NCBI GenBank assembly: GCA_963817035.1
Contig: CAWFMM010000004.1
Location: forward strand, 1,984,001 to 2,048,000
Direction: 5' to 3'
Source: AC-49 sp963817035
GTDB lineage: Bacteria; Actinomycetota; Thermoleophilia; Solirubrobacterales; Solirubrobacteraceae
DNA: 64,000 nt
Shown here: one piece after another, positions 7,981 through 16,865 of the stretch
Layout: each line of letters opens with the position of its first letter
How positions within the stretch are numbered: position 1 is the first letter of the stretch
The notes under the pieces: model-generated
What the model was told of the DNA's origin: nothing
Seen by the model: the letters and a program-made list of their open reading frames with translations, nothing else
Database searches by the model: none
Position numbers and translations under genes: made by a program

Positions 7981-9123
7981 CTAGGTGGCGGCGGCCGGGA
8001 ACTCCTGGTCGGTCTGTCGGCGCAGCAGCTCGGTGCCAAGCAACGCCAAGCCGAGGAAGACGATGATCCCCGCGGGCTTGCCGGTCGCCGGGATCGGGCG
8101 CCAGATGAAGATCAGCAGCATGATCGCGATGACGATTCCGAACGCCCAGCCGGGCTCGTCGCGCATGAATGGCGCGATCCGCCGGCGCCCGGCCGTGGCC
8201 AGCTTCGCCGGACCGGCGAACCACGCGGCGAGAATCAACGGGATGCCGACGACGACGAACGCACCGGCGATCTGGCTCAGCTCGCTCGTCGCGATCCCCA
8301 GGACCGCCTTGGCGGCGGCCAGGTTGGCATCGTTCTTGACCAGTGAGTCGGTCGTCTGGGACTCGACGAGCGAGCGTCCCGCGAACACGACGACGCCGGC
8401 GATGACGATCGCGAAGCCGACCGTCATCAGCGCCTTGCGCCGCCGTCCGCGAGCGAGGAAGATCGCCAGCGCGTAGAGCAGCGGCACGATGATCGTCAGC
8501 AGCAGCGCGAGCCCCTTCAGCGCCTTGCCGCCCTTCTGTATGAGGTCGAGATCGCTGGACGTGAGGATCGTCAGGTGCGCGACCGACGGCGGCAGCTGCG
8601 AGCTGACGTCGGGAAGCCCGAGGCTATCGGTGATGTTCATCACGATCGGGCTGAGATCGAGCGAGACGACCCCACCGTTGGCGTCGACGGCGCCCTTGCC
8701 GCCGTTGACGATCGCGATGAACTGCTTGTCGGCGGCTCGATTGGCCTCCGTCCACACCTTCTGGATGCGAGGGCTGGCCAGCGCGCGATCGGCCGCGGCG
8801 ATCGCGGCGTTCTGCAGCCCTCCGGCGATCGGCCCGGCGAGCGGCTTGAGCTGCGGCGGCAGGTTCTTCTCGAGCGCGCCGGCGACATCGACGTTGGAGT
8901 AGAGCTGGTCAACGAGATAGTTCGCCGTCGCCGTGCGGATCTTCGGGTTCTGCAGCATGCTGCTGGACGTGTTCGCCCAGTTGTCGGCGTTGAACACCTG
9001 GCGATTCGCCCAGATCGCAAAGATCGCGACGATGGCCAGGAGCGTCGTGCCCCAGATGAGGACGGCGACGCCGATGCGGCGCCCGCGTGTGCTGGAACTG
9101 CTGGCTTCGTCGGTCGAGGACAC
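7981..9123 (-). CDS. Conserved integral membrane protein of unknown function
   Basis: A 380-residue protein. A transmembrane helix at about 16-38 is followed by a roughly 180-residue probably extracytoplasmic segment (NADNWANTSSSMLQNPKIR onward) and then five or so helices from residue 210. This layout matches actinobacterial conserved membrane proteins without assigned function. The start overlooks an intergenic gap shared with the divergent DUF2252 gene. The stop (7981) is 22 bases before the lipid-kinase start, so it may be the first gene of that operon. I do not recognise a specific family. Confidence 0.75.
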   Translation of the reverse strand: MSSTDEASSSSTRGRRIGVAVLIWGTTLLAIVAIFAIWANRQVFNADNWANTSSSMLQNPKIRTATANYLVDQLYSNVDVAGALEKNLPPQLKPLAGPIAGGLQNAAIAAADRALASPRIQKVWTEANRAADKQFIAIVNGGKGAVDANGGVVSLDLSPIVMNITDSLGLPDVSSQLPPSVAHLTILTSSDLDLIQKGGKALKGLALLLTIIVPLLYALAIFLARGRRRKALMTVGFAIVIAGVVVFAGRSLVESQTTDSLVKNDANLAAAKAVLGIATSELSQIAGAFVVVGIPLILAAWFAGPAKLATAGRRRIAPFMRDEPGWAFGIVIAIMLLIFIWRPIPATGKPAGIIVFLGLALLGTELLRRQTDQEFPAAAT

Positions 9124-9273
9124 GCGGTGCTCTCCTATCGGTTGGATCGGGCTGATCCGAACTGTGGCGCATTACGCTGACGAAGGGAACCGTCGCGCGT
9201 ATCGCCCGGGCGGGATGAACCACAGTACGCTTGCCACATCGCTGAAGCCGAAGGCATTGTCGAGCACCTCACC

Positions 9274-10650
9274 GTGGAGCAGCGGGCCGCGATCGGTCGC
9301 GCCGCGCGCGCCGCGGTGCCGCGCCGGTCACACGCCGAGTGGTCTGCGGCACCCGATCGCCGTGACCCGGTCGAGCTGCTCGAGCAACAGGCGACGACGC
9401 GGGTCCCCGAGCTGGTGCCGCTGCGCTACGGGCGGATGCTCGTCTCGCCGTTCACGTTCTACCGTGGCGCCGCGTTCCTGATGGCGGCCGACCTGGCGGC
9501 CGTGCCCCGCACACACCTGACCACGCAGCTGTGCGGCGACGCCCACCTGTCGAACTTCGGCGCCTACGCGGCGCCGGACCGCCAGCTCGTATTCGACGTC
9601 AACGACTTCGACGAGACCCTGCCCGGGCCGTTTGAATGGGATCTCAAGCGACTCGTCGCGAGCTTTGCCGTCGCGGGCCGTCACCGCGGGTTCAGCGCCG
9701 AGCAGCGCGGGATCGTCAACACGACCGTGTCGCGCGCCTACCGCGAGGCGATCGCCGGCTACGCGGAGAAGGGGAACCTCGATCTGTGGTACTCACGCAT
9801 CGCCGTCGACGACATCGTCAACCGCTGGCAGGGAGAGGCGTCGAGCAAGGAGCTCGAGCGCATGGAGAAGAACCTCGCCAAGGTGCACGGGAAGGACAGC
9901 ATGCGCGCCTTCGAGAAGCTGACCGAGCGCGTCAACGGCGAGTTGCGGATCGTCAACGACCCGCCCGTGATCGTCCCGATCCACGACCTGATCGGGGCCG
10001 ATCGCCACGACGAGCTGCACGACATCGTCCGAGCGATGATCCGCTCCTACCGGGCCACGCTGTCCAACGATCGTCGCGCGCTGGTCGAGCGCTTCCGCTA
10101 CGTCGACGCCGCGCGCAAGGTCGTGGGCGTCGGCAGTGTCGGCACACGCGCGTGGATCATGCTGCTGCTCGGCCGCGACGACAGCGATCCGCTGATCCTG
10201 CAATTCAAGGAGGCCGAAGCGTCGGTGCTCGAGCCGTTCCTCGGCGCCAGCGAGTTCGAGACCCACGGCCAGCGCGTCGTCGAGGGCCAGCGCCTGACCC
10301 AGGGCGCGAGCGACATCATGCTCGGCTGGCTGCGCACGAGCGGTACCGATGGCGTCGACCGCGACTACTACGTGCGCCAGCTCTGGGACAAGAAGGGCTC
10401 GGCGTTGGTCGAGTTCATGAACGCCCGGACGATGACCGCGTATGCCGAGATCTGCGGCCAGACGCTCGCCCGTTCCCACGCTCGCGCCGGCGACAGCCTC
10501 GCGATCGCCGCGTACCTGGGCAAGAGCGACGTCTTCGACCGGGCGCTGGCGACGTTCGCCGAGTCCTATGCCGACCAGAACGAGCGCGACTACGCGACAA
10601 TGAAGGCCGCCGTCGGCAGCGGCCGGATCGTCGCCCAGATCGGGATCTGA
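9274..10650 (+). CDS. DUF2252 family protein
   Basis: A 458-residue cytosolic protein spanning the DUF2252 family. The diagnostic segments are FYRGAAFLMAADL, LCGDAHLSNFGAYAAPDRQLVFDVNDFDET and GPFEWDLKRLVAS. The GDxHxxNF pattern and the following DxND resemble the catalytic loop of aminoglycoside-phosphotransferase-like kinases, so a kinase fold is likely, but no reaction is established for the family. The start is a GTG at 9274. The GAP-family gene follows after 12 bases, probably in the same transcript. Confidence 0.85.
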   Translation: MEQRAAIGRAARAAVPRRSHAEWSAAPDRRDPVELLEQQATTRVPELVPLRYGRMLVSPFTFYRGAAFLMAADLAAVPRTHLTTQLCGDAHLSNFGAYAAPDRQLVFDVNDFDETLPGPFEWDLKRLVASFAVAGRHRGFSAEQRGIVNTTVSRAYREAIAGYAEKGNLDLWYSRIAVDDIVNRWQGEASSKELERMEKNLAKVHGKDSMRAFEKLTERVNGELRIVNDPPVIVPIHDLIGADRHDELHDIVRAMIRSYRATLSNDRRALVERFRYVDAARKVVGVGSVGTRAWIMLLLGRDDSDPLILQFKEAEASVLEPFLGASEFETHGQRVVEGQRLTQGASDIMLGWLRTSGTDGVDRDYYVRQLWDKKGSALVEFMNARTMTAYAEICGQTLARSHARAGDSLAIAAYLGKSDVFDRALATFAESYADQNERDYATMKAAVGSGRIVAQIGI

Positions 10651-10662
10651 GCGCCTCGGAGC

Positions 10663-11349
10663 ATGGGACAGACATTCGTCTTCGCGCTGACCGCGGCGCT
10701 CAACCCCACACTGCTCGGCGCGACGACGGTCATGCTCGTCCTGCCGAGCCCGAAACGACTGCTGCTCGGCTACCTCTGCGGCGCGCTGATGACGAGCGTC
10801 ACGCTCGGCCTGGTCATCGTCTTCTCGCTCAGCGGCTCGTCGTCGGCCACGAGCACCGCCAAGCACACGATCAACCCCGTCTGGGACATCGCCCTCGGCG
10901 TCCTGATCCTCATCATCACGTTCGCCATCGCGACCGGCCGCGATACGCGGCGCCGGGCGCGCGCTGAGCGCAAGAAGGCGGCGAAGGCCGACAAGGCACC
11001 GCCGAAGTGGAAGCAGGCCCTGAGCGGCGGCACCGCGCGGACGACGTTCGTCATCGGCGCGCTGCTGACCCTGCCCGGCGCGTCGTACCTCGCCTCGCTG
11101 GACAGCATCGCCAAGCAGGACCTGTCGACGACCGAGACGGTGCTGACCGTGATCGCGGTCAACCTCGTGATGCTGATGCTGCTCGAGATTCCGCTGATCG
11201 GCTACACGGTGTCGCCCGAGAAGACCGCTCTGACGATCGAACGGGCAACTGACTGGCTGAGCCGCCGTGGTGGGCGGATCGCGATGGTGCTCGCGACACT
11301 GATCGGCCTCGCCCTGATCGGGCGCGGCATCGGCGGTTTGCTGAGTTAG
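10663..11349 (+). CDS. GAP family (Sap-like) membrane protein
   Basis: A 228-residue protein with about six transmembrane helices, opening FALTAALNPTLLGATTVMLVLPSPKRLLLGYLCGAL. It resembles the GAP/Sap family, named for the mycobacterial sulfolipid-addressing protein and the peptidoglycolipid-addressing protein. A basic cytoplasmic loop (RRRARAERKKAAKADK) sits near residues 95-110. It probably helps move an envelope lipid or glycolipid. It lies 12 bases after the DUF2252 gene and overlaps the convergent ClC gene at the stop codons. Confidence 0.8.
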   Translation: MGQTFVFALTAALNPTLLGATTVMLVLPSPKRLLLGYLCGALMTSVTLGLVIVFSLSGSSSATSTAKHTINPVWDIALGVLILIITFAIATGRDTRRRARAERKKAAKADKAPPKWKQALSGGTARTTFVIGALLTLPGASYLASLDSIAKQDLSTTETVLTVIAVNLVMLMLLEIPLIGYTVSPEKTALTIERATDWLSRRGGRIAMVLATLIGLALIGRGIGGLLS

Positions 11350-12680
11350 ATATCGCCGGCCGGCGCGCGCGACAGCACGCCGGCCGACAGCACTCGCGTC
11401 ACCAGATACGCGACGACGACGGCGACGATGATCAGCGGGCCCGATCCGGGTCCGGCCTTCGACGTCAGCAGCGTGGCGAGCACGACCGACGACAGCGGCA
11501 ACCCCATGATCGCGACGAACGCGGCGGCCATCCCGACGGCAACGCCTGGCGTCAACGAGAAGCCGGGCAGATGCGCGGCCATCAGGCCCGCGGCCGCACC
11601 GAGGAACAGCGCCGGGAACGCGGGCCCCCCGCGGAAGCTGCCCAGCGCGAGCCCGTACGCGATCCCCTTGAACGCGATCAGCAGCGCGAGCGCGCCGAGT
11701 GTCCACGTCGGCGCCCCCGCGATCAGCCCGGGCAGCGCGTCCTGACCGGAGAACAGGACCTCCTCGAAGGACTTCGGCGTCGTCAGCTGGAACGCGATCG
11801 CGCACCCCGCGATGATCAACCCGATCGCCGGCAGGAGCACCAGCGCCCGCCGCGGCGTGACGAAGTTCTCGGTCACGCGCCCGCCGTGCATGATCAGATA
11901 CGCCCCGACGGCGACGACGATCGCGAGGGCGATCGCCCAGCCGAACTCGGCGAGCGTCGGGCGGGCGAAGTACGGCAGCGGCAGCGCGCCCAGCGAGTAG
12001 GCGCTCGTGCTCAGCCCGGTCGCCGAGCCCATGCCGATCGAGATCAGCGACCCGATTCCCGCGCCGAGCAGGCCGGGCAGCAAGATGATGCGCAACTTGT
12101 GGCCGCCGATTCCGGTCGCCTCTATCAGGATGATCGCCGCGATCACCGGCGAGCCGAAGATGAACGAGATCGCGGCAAAGCTCCCGGCCGCGCCGACGAC
12201 GAGGACCGCCTGCGGCGGCACCTCGCGACGGGCCTGGCTGACCAGGAACACGGCCAGCCCCGCACCGAGCGCGATCAGCGGCGCCTCGGGGCCGAGCACG
12301 ATGCCCAGCCCGATCGTCGCCAGCGCCGCGAGCAGGATGCCGGGCAGCTCGACCGGGCCCGACGGGCCGCCGGCCTGCAGACCATGCACGGGGATGTGGC
12401 CGCCGGTCCCGGGTAGCCGCTCGATCGCCAGGGCGACGAGCACCCCGGAGACGGCCAAGATCGGCAGCGGCCACCACAGCGGCGGGCCGTGGTCGTAGCC
12501 CACGGCGCTTGGCAGATGGACGTAGAGCTCCTGCTGAAGCTGGTAGACGAGCTCGAGGAAGCACCAGACCGCGAGTGAGACCAGGACGCCGACGACCGCG
12601 GCGACGGCGAGCAGCGCCAGGTACGGCCGGCTGCGGACCAGCGCGTCGGCCTGCTCGGCCGTGAGATCTACCTCGTCCAT
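11346..12680 (-). CDS. ClC-family chloride channel / chloride-proton antiporter
   Basis: A 444-residue membrane protein with the ClC selectivity-filter segments in order: GTGGHIPVHGL (degenerate GSGIP), GLGIVLGPEAPLIALGAG (GxEGP-like) and GSFRGGPAFPALFLGAAAG (GxFxP-like). About 10-12 hydrophobic helices are present. The start is taken at the ATG at 12680, with a GTG six bases upstream as alternative. It follows the CxH/CxxC protein on the same strand. Whether it is a channel or an exchanger cannot be decided from sequence. Confidence 0.88.
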   Translation of the reverse strand: MDEVDLTAEQADALVRSRPYLALLAVAAVVGVLVSLAVWCFLELVYQLQQELYVHLPSAVGYDHGPPLWWPLPILAVSGVLVALAIERLPGTGGHIPVHGLQAGGPSGPVELPGILLAALATIGLGIVLGPEAPLIALGAGLAVFLVSQARREVPPQAVLVVGAAGSFAAISFIFGSPVIAAIILIEATGIGGHKLRIILLPGLLGAGIGSLISIGMGSATGLSTSAYSLGALPLPYFARPTLAEFGWAIALAIVVAVGAYLIMHGGRVTENFVTPRRALVLLPAIGLIIAGCAIAFQLTTPKSFEEVLFSGQDALPGLIAGAPTWTLGALALLIAFKGIAYGLALGSFRGGPAFPALFLGAAAGLMAAHLPGFSLTPGVAVGMAAAFVAIMGLPLSSVVLATLLTSKAGPGSGPLIIVAVVVAYLVTRVLSAGVLSRAPAGDI

Positions 12681-12695
12681 CGCCACCGGCCGACT

Positions 12696-13715
12696 CTATG
12701 TGGAATCGGACTCCGCGCGCTCGTCCGTTGCGGGTGAATCAGGCACCGCGGTCGCACCGAGCGCCGCCGCGATGCGCTCGCGCTCGGCCTCGTCGATCGG
12801 CGCGGTCGAGCCGGCGTGGATGCGCTCCTCGGGTGAGCGCGCCCAGTTCACCAGGGCGAGATCGAGCGCGGCGATCGGCACTCCGGTCTCGTTGGCCAGG
12901 TCGCTGGCGCGGCGCTGGAGGTTGATCGCGTCGCCGATCCCGAGGATGCGCTTGGCCGCGACGACCGTCGGATCGGTCGGCTCGGCGCCCAGCAGCAGGG
13001 ACGCCGGGGCCACATCGACGCGGCCCAGCGCGCCGAGGGTGACGAGGAAGTCGTAGCGCGGCGCGCGCGGCAGGGCACGCTGCGCGAGGCGCTCGTAGGC
13101 GCGATCGAAGCGGCGCGCCGGTGTCCACGCGGCCTCGCCGGCCAGCGCGGTGACCTGCGACCCGGCGCGGGTGACGAACGCCCGGTAGCTCGCGAGCACC
13201 TCCGACCCGCGACTCGGATCGGTTGCCCCGCGCGGACCGATCGCGGCGCCGTCGAGGCTCGGGGCCTCGCCGGTCGCCCACGGAACGCGCGCGGCGCTGA
13301 TGGCGGCCCACGGGTCGGGCCCCTCGAGCGGTTGGAGGTAGGCGATGAGCAGGCACAGCCACGTGGCCTCTTCGGGATCGTCGTTGCGGGCGACCTCGGC
13401 GTAGAGCCCGGGCGGGTCGGTCTGGAGCTGACGCAGACGCGCCGCGGCAAACGCGATCTCATCGGCGAGCCGCGCGGCGTCGGCCGTCGCGCGCAGCCCG
13501 AGGACGAGCTCGCTGGTATAGCCGTCGTCCTCGGTTCGAGCCATCCGACGCACCGTCATGCGCTTGGTGCTCGATCGTGTCGGCCCGCGCCGTGGGCCCG
13601 ACGGCTCGCGACGCCCGCCGAGCGTCGCGCGCTCGGGTCGTGCGTCGACGTGCTCGCGCGGCGAGCAGATCGAGCAGTTGGATTCGAGGCGGCCGTGGCG
13701 GCAGAAGGAGGGCAT
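12696..13715 (-). CDS. Conserved protein with N-terminal CRHGRLESNCSIC motif (possible aGPT-Pplase3-like)
   Basis: A 339-residue protein with a short Cys/His motif at residues 5-18 (CRHGRLESNCSIC), a basic linker to about 60, and then an alpha-helical domain. Segments such as YDFLVTLGALGRVDVAPASLLLG and VVAAKRILGIGDAINLQRRASDLANETGVPIAALDLALVNW recall what I remember of the alpha-glutamyl/putrescinyl thymine pyrophosphorylase clade-3 family. That assignment is tentative. The C-terminal third looks like a helical DNA-glycosylase-like fold (inference). It has its own -10-like TAGACT 12 bases upstream, and its ribosome site lies in a hairpin. Confidence 0.6.
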   Translation of the reverse strand: MPSFCRHGRLESNCSICSPREHVDARPERATLGGRREPSGPRRGPTRSSTKRMTVRRMARTEDDGYTSELVLGLRATADAARLADEIAFAAARLRQLQTDPPGLYAEVARNDDPEEATWLCLLIAYLQPLEGPDPWAAISAARVPWATGEAPSLDGAAIGPRGATDPSRGSEVLASYRAFVTRAGSQVTALAGEAAWTPARRFDRAYERLAQRALPRAPRYDFLVTLGALGRVDVAPASLLLGAEPTDPTVVAAKRILGIGDAINLQRRASDLANETGVPIAALDLALVNWARSPEERIHAGSTAPIDEAERERIAAALGATAVPDSPATDERAESDST

Positions 13716-13726
13716 GAGTGCCCTCC
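13707..13726 (-). promoter_or_regulatory. Hairpin sequestering ribosome site and start codon
   Basis: On the minus strand GGAGGGCA-CTCA-TGCCCTCC forms a perfect 8-bp stem with a four-base loop. One arm contains the Shine-Dalgarno sequence GGAGGG; the ATG at 13715-13713 spans loop and stem. Folding would hide both signals from the ribosome. The pairing is seen in the sequence; a regulatory role is inferred. Confidence 0.55.
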
Positions 13727-13751
13727 AGTCTATGGCGGCCGTGCGTTGCGC

Positions 13752-14684
13752 CTACGGCAGGCGACCGGCGAGCGCGACCGAGGCGAGGCCGGCGCTGAGC
13801 AGCAGGGCCAGGCCGGCGAGCGCGAAGCCCGAGCTGACGTCGTGATGGCGGGTTTCGGTGCCGAGCTGCGAGCCGAGGCTCTTGTAGATCGAGCTGAGCT
13901 TGCCCGAGTCGCCGGCGGTGAACGCCTTGCCATTGGAGGCCTTGGCGATCTGCTTCAGCGTGTCGGGGTCGGGCGAGACGTCGACCGGGCCGCCGGGCGT
14001 GTCGATCACCGCGCCGGGCTTGCCCAGCGCGACGGTGTCGATCGGGATGTGCGCCTTGGCTGCGACCGCGGCCACCGGAACGGGATCGCGGCCCGCGGTC
14101 GTCGCGCCATCGGACAGCAGCACGATCGCCGACGGGAGCTGGCCTCTCTGGCGCTTGAGCAGATCGAGCGCGGCCTGGAGCGCGTCGCCGGTCGCCGTCG
14201 AGCCGTCGGCGACCTGGGCCGCGATCGCCTGCCGGGCGCGGGAGTGATCGAGCGACGGGGCCTGGACGACATCGGGGGTCTGTGAGTAGGCGACGACGCC
14301 GACCTTGGCCGTCTTCGGAAGCTGCTTGATAAAGGTGTTGGCGGCCTGCTGGGCGGCGGCGAGGCGCGTCGGATGCACGTCATCGGCCGACATCGAGCCC
14401 GAGTGGTCGGTGACGAGCATGATCGCCGCGCTGCGCACAGGGACGCGGACCGCGTTGGACGGACGGGCGAGCGAAAGCACGAGCACGGCGACAGCGCCCA
14501 GCGCGAACGCCGTCGGCAGGTAGCGCCGCCACACCGGGACCTCGCCGGCGGCGAGCGCCAGCGTCGAGGTCGCGGGGAAGCGCACGGCGTAGCGGCGGCC
14601 GCGGTGGCGACTCCACTGCTGAAAGGCGATGGCGAGAGGGATCGCCAGCAGCGCCAGCAGCCACAGGGGACTGTCGAACCTCAT
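13752..14684 (-). CDS. VWA domain membrane protein (BatA-like)
   Basis: A 310-residue protein with hydrophobic helices at about 6-22 and 57-75, a von Willebrand A domain (about 83-265) and a C-terminal helix. The MIDAS motif is intact: D-H-S-G-S near residue 93, with the supporting LLSDGATT loop. In MoxR/DUF58/VWA clusters such proteins are membrane-anchored partners of the MoxR ATPase. It overlaps the DUF58 gene by four bases. Role beyond stress-related protein assembly is unknown. Confidence 0.85.
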   Translation of the reverse strand: MRFDSPLWLLALLAIPLAIAFQQWSRHRGRRYAVRFPATSTLALAAGEVPVWRRYLPTAFALGAVAVLVLSLARPSNAVRVPVRSAAIMLVTDHSGSMSADDVHPTRLAAAQQAANTFIKQLPKTAKVGVVAYSQTPDVVQAPSLDHSRARQAIAAQVADGSTATGDALQAALDLLKRQRGQLPSAIVLLSDGATTAGRDPVPVAAVAAKAHIPIDTVALGKPGAVIDTPGGPVDVSPDPDTLKQIAKASNGKAFTAGDSGKLSSIYKSLGSQLGTETRHHDVSSGFALAGLALLLSAGLASVALAGRLP

Positions 14685-15598
14685 GCGAGCTTCCTCCCGA
14701 GATCGAGCAGCCAGTCACGGTCGGTCGACAGCGCGACGTGGTCAACGCGCAGGCGGCGCAGTTCGCGATGCAGCTCGGCGCGGCGTTCGGCCTCGAGCGT
14801 GGCGAAGCGCTCACGCACACGGGAGCTCGACGTGTCGACCTCCAGGCGGCGTCCGGTCTCGGGGTCGATCACGGCCAGGCGCCCGACACCGGGCAGCGTC
14901 AGCTCGCGCGGGTCGGTGATCTCGACGCCCATCACCGAGTGGCGCATGCGCAGCGCGCCCATCGGCGTGATCCAGCCCTCTTCGTCACGGAAGTCGGAGA
15001 TGACCGCGACCAGGCCCGGGCGCTTCGCGAGCAGCCCGACCTTGCGCAGCGCGCCGGCCAATCCACCCGGATCGCCGCGGCCGTCGGTCGCGACGCCCTG
15101 CTCGAGCACGCGGCGCAGCGCCACGATGCCGGGGCGCGAGCCGCGCGGCGGGTGGACGACGATCTCGCCGGCGCCGAACGTGACGAGCCCGACGCTGCCC
15201 GCGCGACGCACAGCCAGGCGGCCGAGGACCATGGCGACGCCCTCGGCGACGTCGGCCTTGAGCCGCCTTGCCGTGCCGAAGGCCATCGACGCAGAGATGT
15301 CGAGCGCGATCCACGTGGTCAGCGATCGGTCGGGGACGTGCAGCCGCACATGCGGCAGCCCGGTCCGCGCGGTCGCCGCCGCGTCGATGTGGCGGACGTC
15401 GTCACCGATCTCGTACTGGCGCAGCTGGGCGAGCTCGGTGCCCTCCCCCGCTCCCGACGCCCGCCGGTCGCCGGGCAGGGCCTGGGCGACGCGCCGAGCG
15501 AGCACGAGGTCCAGTGCCTCGAGCAGCTCGCCGGCCATCGGCCCTGGTCCCTGACGGGCCAGCGGCGGTGCGACGGACATGGCGCCACGAGCGGGCAT
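14681..15598 (-). CDS. DUF58 domain protein
   Basis: About 305 residues, with the conserved entry RQYEIGDDVRHIDAAATARTG (DUF58 motif YxxGDDxRxID) followed by a VWA-like fold containing DISASMAFG. DUF58 proteins accompany MoxR ATPases. The start is uncertain: ATGs at 15598, 15580 and 15538 are in frame. None has a strong ribosome site, though 15538 has CAGGG nearby. The 172 bases back to moxR are unusually long for this otherwise tightly packed operon. Confidence 0.85.
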   Translation of the reverse strand: MPARGAMSVAPPLARQGPGPMAGELLEALDLVLARRVAQALPGDRRASGAGEGTELAQLRQYEIGDDVRHIDAAATARTGLPHVRLHVPDRSLTTWIALDISASMAFGTARRLKADVAEGVAMVLGRLAVRRAGSVGLVTFGAGEIVVHPPRGSRPGIVALRRVLEQGVATDGRGDPGGLAGALRKVGLLAKRPGLVAVISDFRDEEGWITPMGALRMRHSVMGVEITDPRELTLPGVGRLAVIDPETGRRLEVDTSSSRVRERFATLEAERRAELHRELRRLRVDHVALSTDRDWLLDLGRKLA

Positions 15599-15770
15599 CG
15601 TCAGATGACCGATCCCGCGGCCGGTGCGGATGGATGGCCGTTGATCGTGGATGCCGGGCGCCGCGGACAGGAGTGGGCACAGTGGCGCAGCCACGGGCCC
15701 CGACTGGACGTGGCGATCCGGCGCCGCGAGCGACGGCCAGACGCCGTGCTGGTCGCGGAATTGGTCATCT

Positions 15771-16850
15771 CTACGCCGCCGCCCCGTGGCTGCGGGTGAC
15801 GTGGTCGGACTGCGGTGCGAAGACGGCGCCCAGCACGCGGTCGAGCAGCGCGTCGGTCGTGACGCCTTCGCTCAGCGCGTCGTACGACAGCACGATGCGG
15901 TGGCGTAGGACGTCGGCCGCGAGATCGTGGATGTCGTCAGGGATGACGTGCCCGCGGCCGCGCAGGAGGGCCAGTGCACGAGCGGCGCGCACAAGCCCGA
16001 TCGGGCCGCGCGGGCTGGCGCCGAACTCGATGTAACCGGCGATGTCGCCGAGGCCGTACTCGGCCGGGCGGCGTGTCGCGTCGGCCAGCGCGACGGCGTA
16101 ACCGATCACGTCGCGGTCGACGAGGATCGCCTCGGTCGCGCGGCTGAAACGCTCGAGGTCGGCCAGCGTCAGGCGCTCGCGCACGTCGGCCTCGCTGACC
16201 AGCGAACGGCCGACGACAGCGGACTCTTCTCCGAACGTCGGGTAGTCGACGATGACCTTCATCAGGAATCGGTCGACCTGCGCCTCGGGCAGCGGGTACG
16301 TGCCCTCGGACTCGATCGGGTTCTGGGTCGCCATGACCAGGAACGGGCGCGGCACCTGGAACGTCTGGCCGCCGATCGTCACCTGGTGCTCCTGCATGAC
16401 CTCGAGCAGCGCCGACTGCACCTTCGCCGGGGCGCGGTTGATCTCGTCGGCGAGGATGAAGTTGCCGAACACGGGGCCGAGCTCGATGTCGAAGCGCCCG
16501 GAGTCGGGGCGGTAGACGCGCGTGCCGACGAGGTCGGCGGGGACGAGGTCCGGCGTGAACTGCACGCGACGGAACTCGCCGCCGAGCACGCGGGCCAGCG
16601 TCTTGACGGTCAGCGTCTTGGCCAGACCGGGGACGCCTTCGAGCAACACGTGGCCGCCGGCGAGCAGGCTGACGAGCAGGCGCTCGAGCATCGAGTCCTG
16701 GCCGACGATGACGCGCTTGATCTCGTGCAGGGCCTCCTGGACCTCGGCGCGCACCTCTTCGGGCTGCGGCGCGCGGGGCGCGTCGGGCCCCGACGGGGGG
16801 CCCGGGTTGGGGATCGACGGGGGCGTGAAGTGGTCTTCTGTATCGCTCAT
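15771..16850 (-). CDS. MoxR family AAA+ ATPase
   Basis: A 359-residue AAA+ ATPase. After a Pro-rich N-terminus it shows Walker A LLEGVPGLAKTL (about 70-81), Walker B FILADEINRAP and sensor 1 MATQNP, with the MoxR-type PLPEAQVDRF. MoxR proteins act as chaperone-like ATPases with DUF58 and VWA partners. The ATG at 16850 has AAGGAG nine bases upstream; the TTG nine bases earlier lacks room for a ribosome site. It sits between two VWA genes. Confidence 0.93.
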   Translation of the reverse strand: MSDTEDHFTPPSIPNPGPPSGPDAPRAPQPEEVRAEVQEALHEIKRVIVGQDSMLERLLVSLLAGGHVLLEGVPGLAKTLTVKTLARVLGGEFRRVQFTPDLVPADLVGTRVYRPDSGRFDIELGPVFGNFILADEINRAPAKVQSALLEVMQEHQVTIGGQTFQVPRPFLVMATQNPIESEGTYPLPEAQVDRFLMKVIVDYPTFGEESAVVGRSLVSEADVRERLTLADLERFSRATEAILVDRDVIGYAVALADATRRPAEYGLGDIAGYIEFGASPRGPIGLVRAARALALLRGRGHVIPDDIHDLAADVLRHRIVLSYDALSEGVTTDALLDRVLGAVFAPQSDHVTRSHGAAA

Positions 16851-16865
16851 GGGGTGCAACTCCTT

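Noticed and set aside
15601..15768. A 55-codon minus-strand frame filling the moxR-DUF58 gap, and a 65-codon plus-strand frame on the same bases
   Set aside because: The minus frame begins next to the moxR stop and ends beside the DUF58 start, which is suggestive, but the peptide is Arg/Ser-rich with no motif. Neither strand can be supported.
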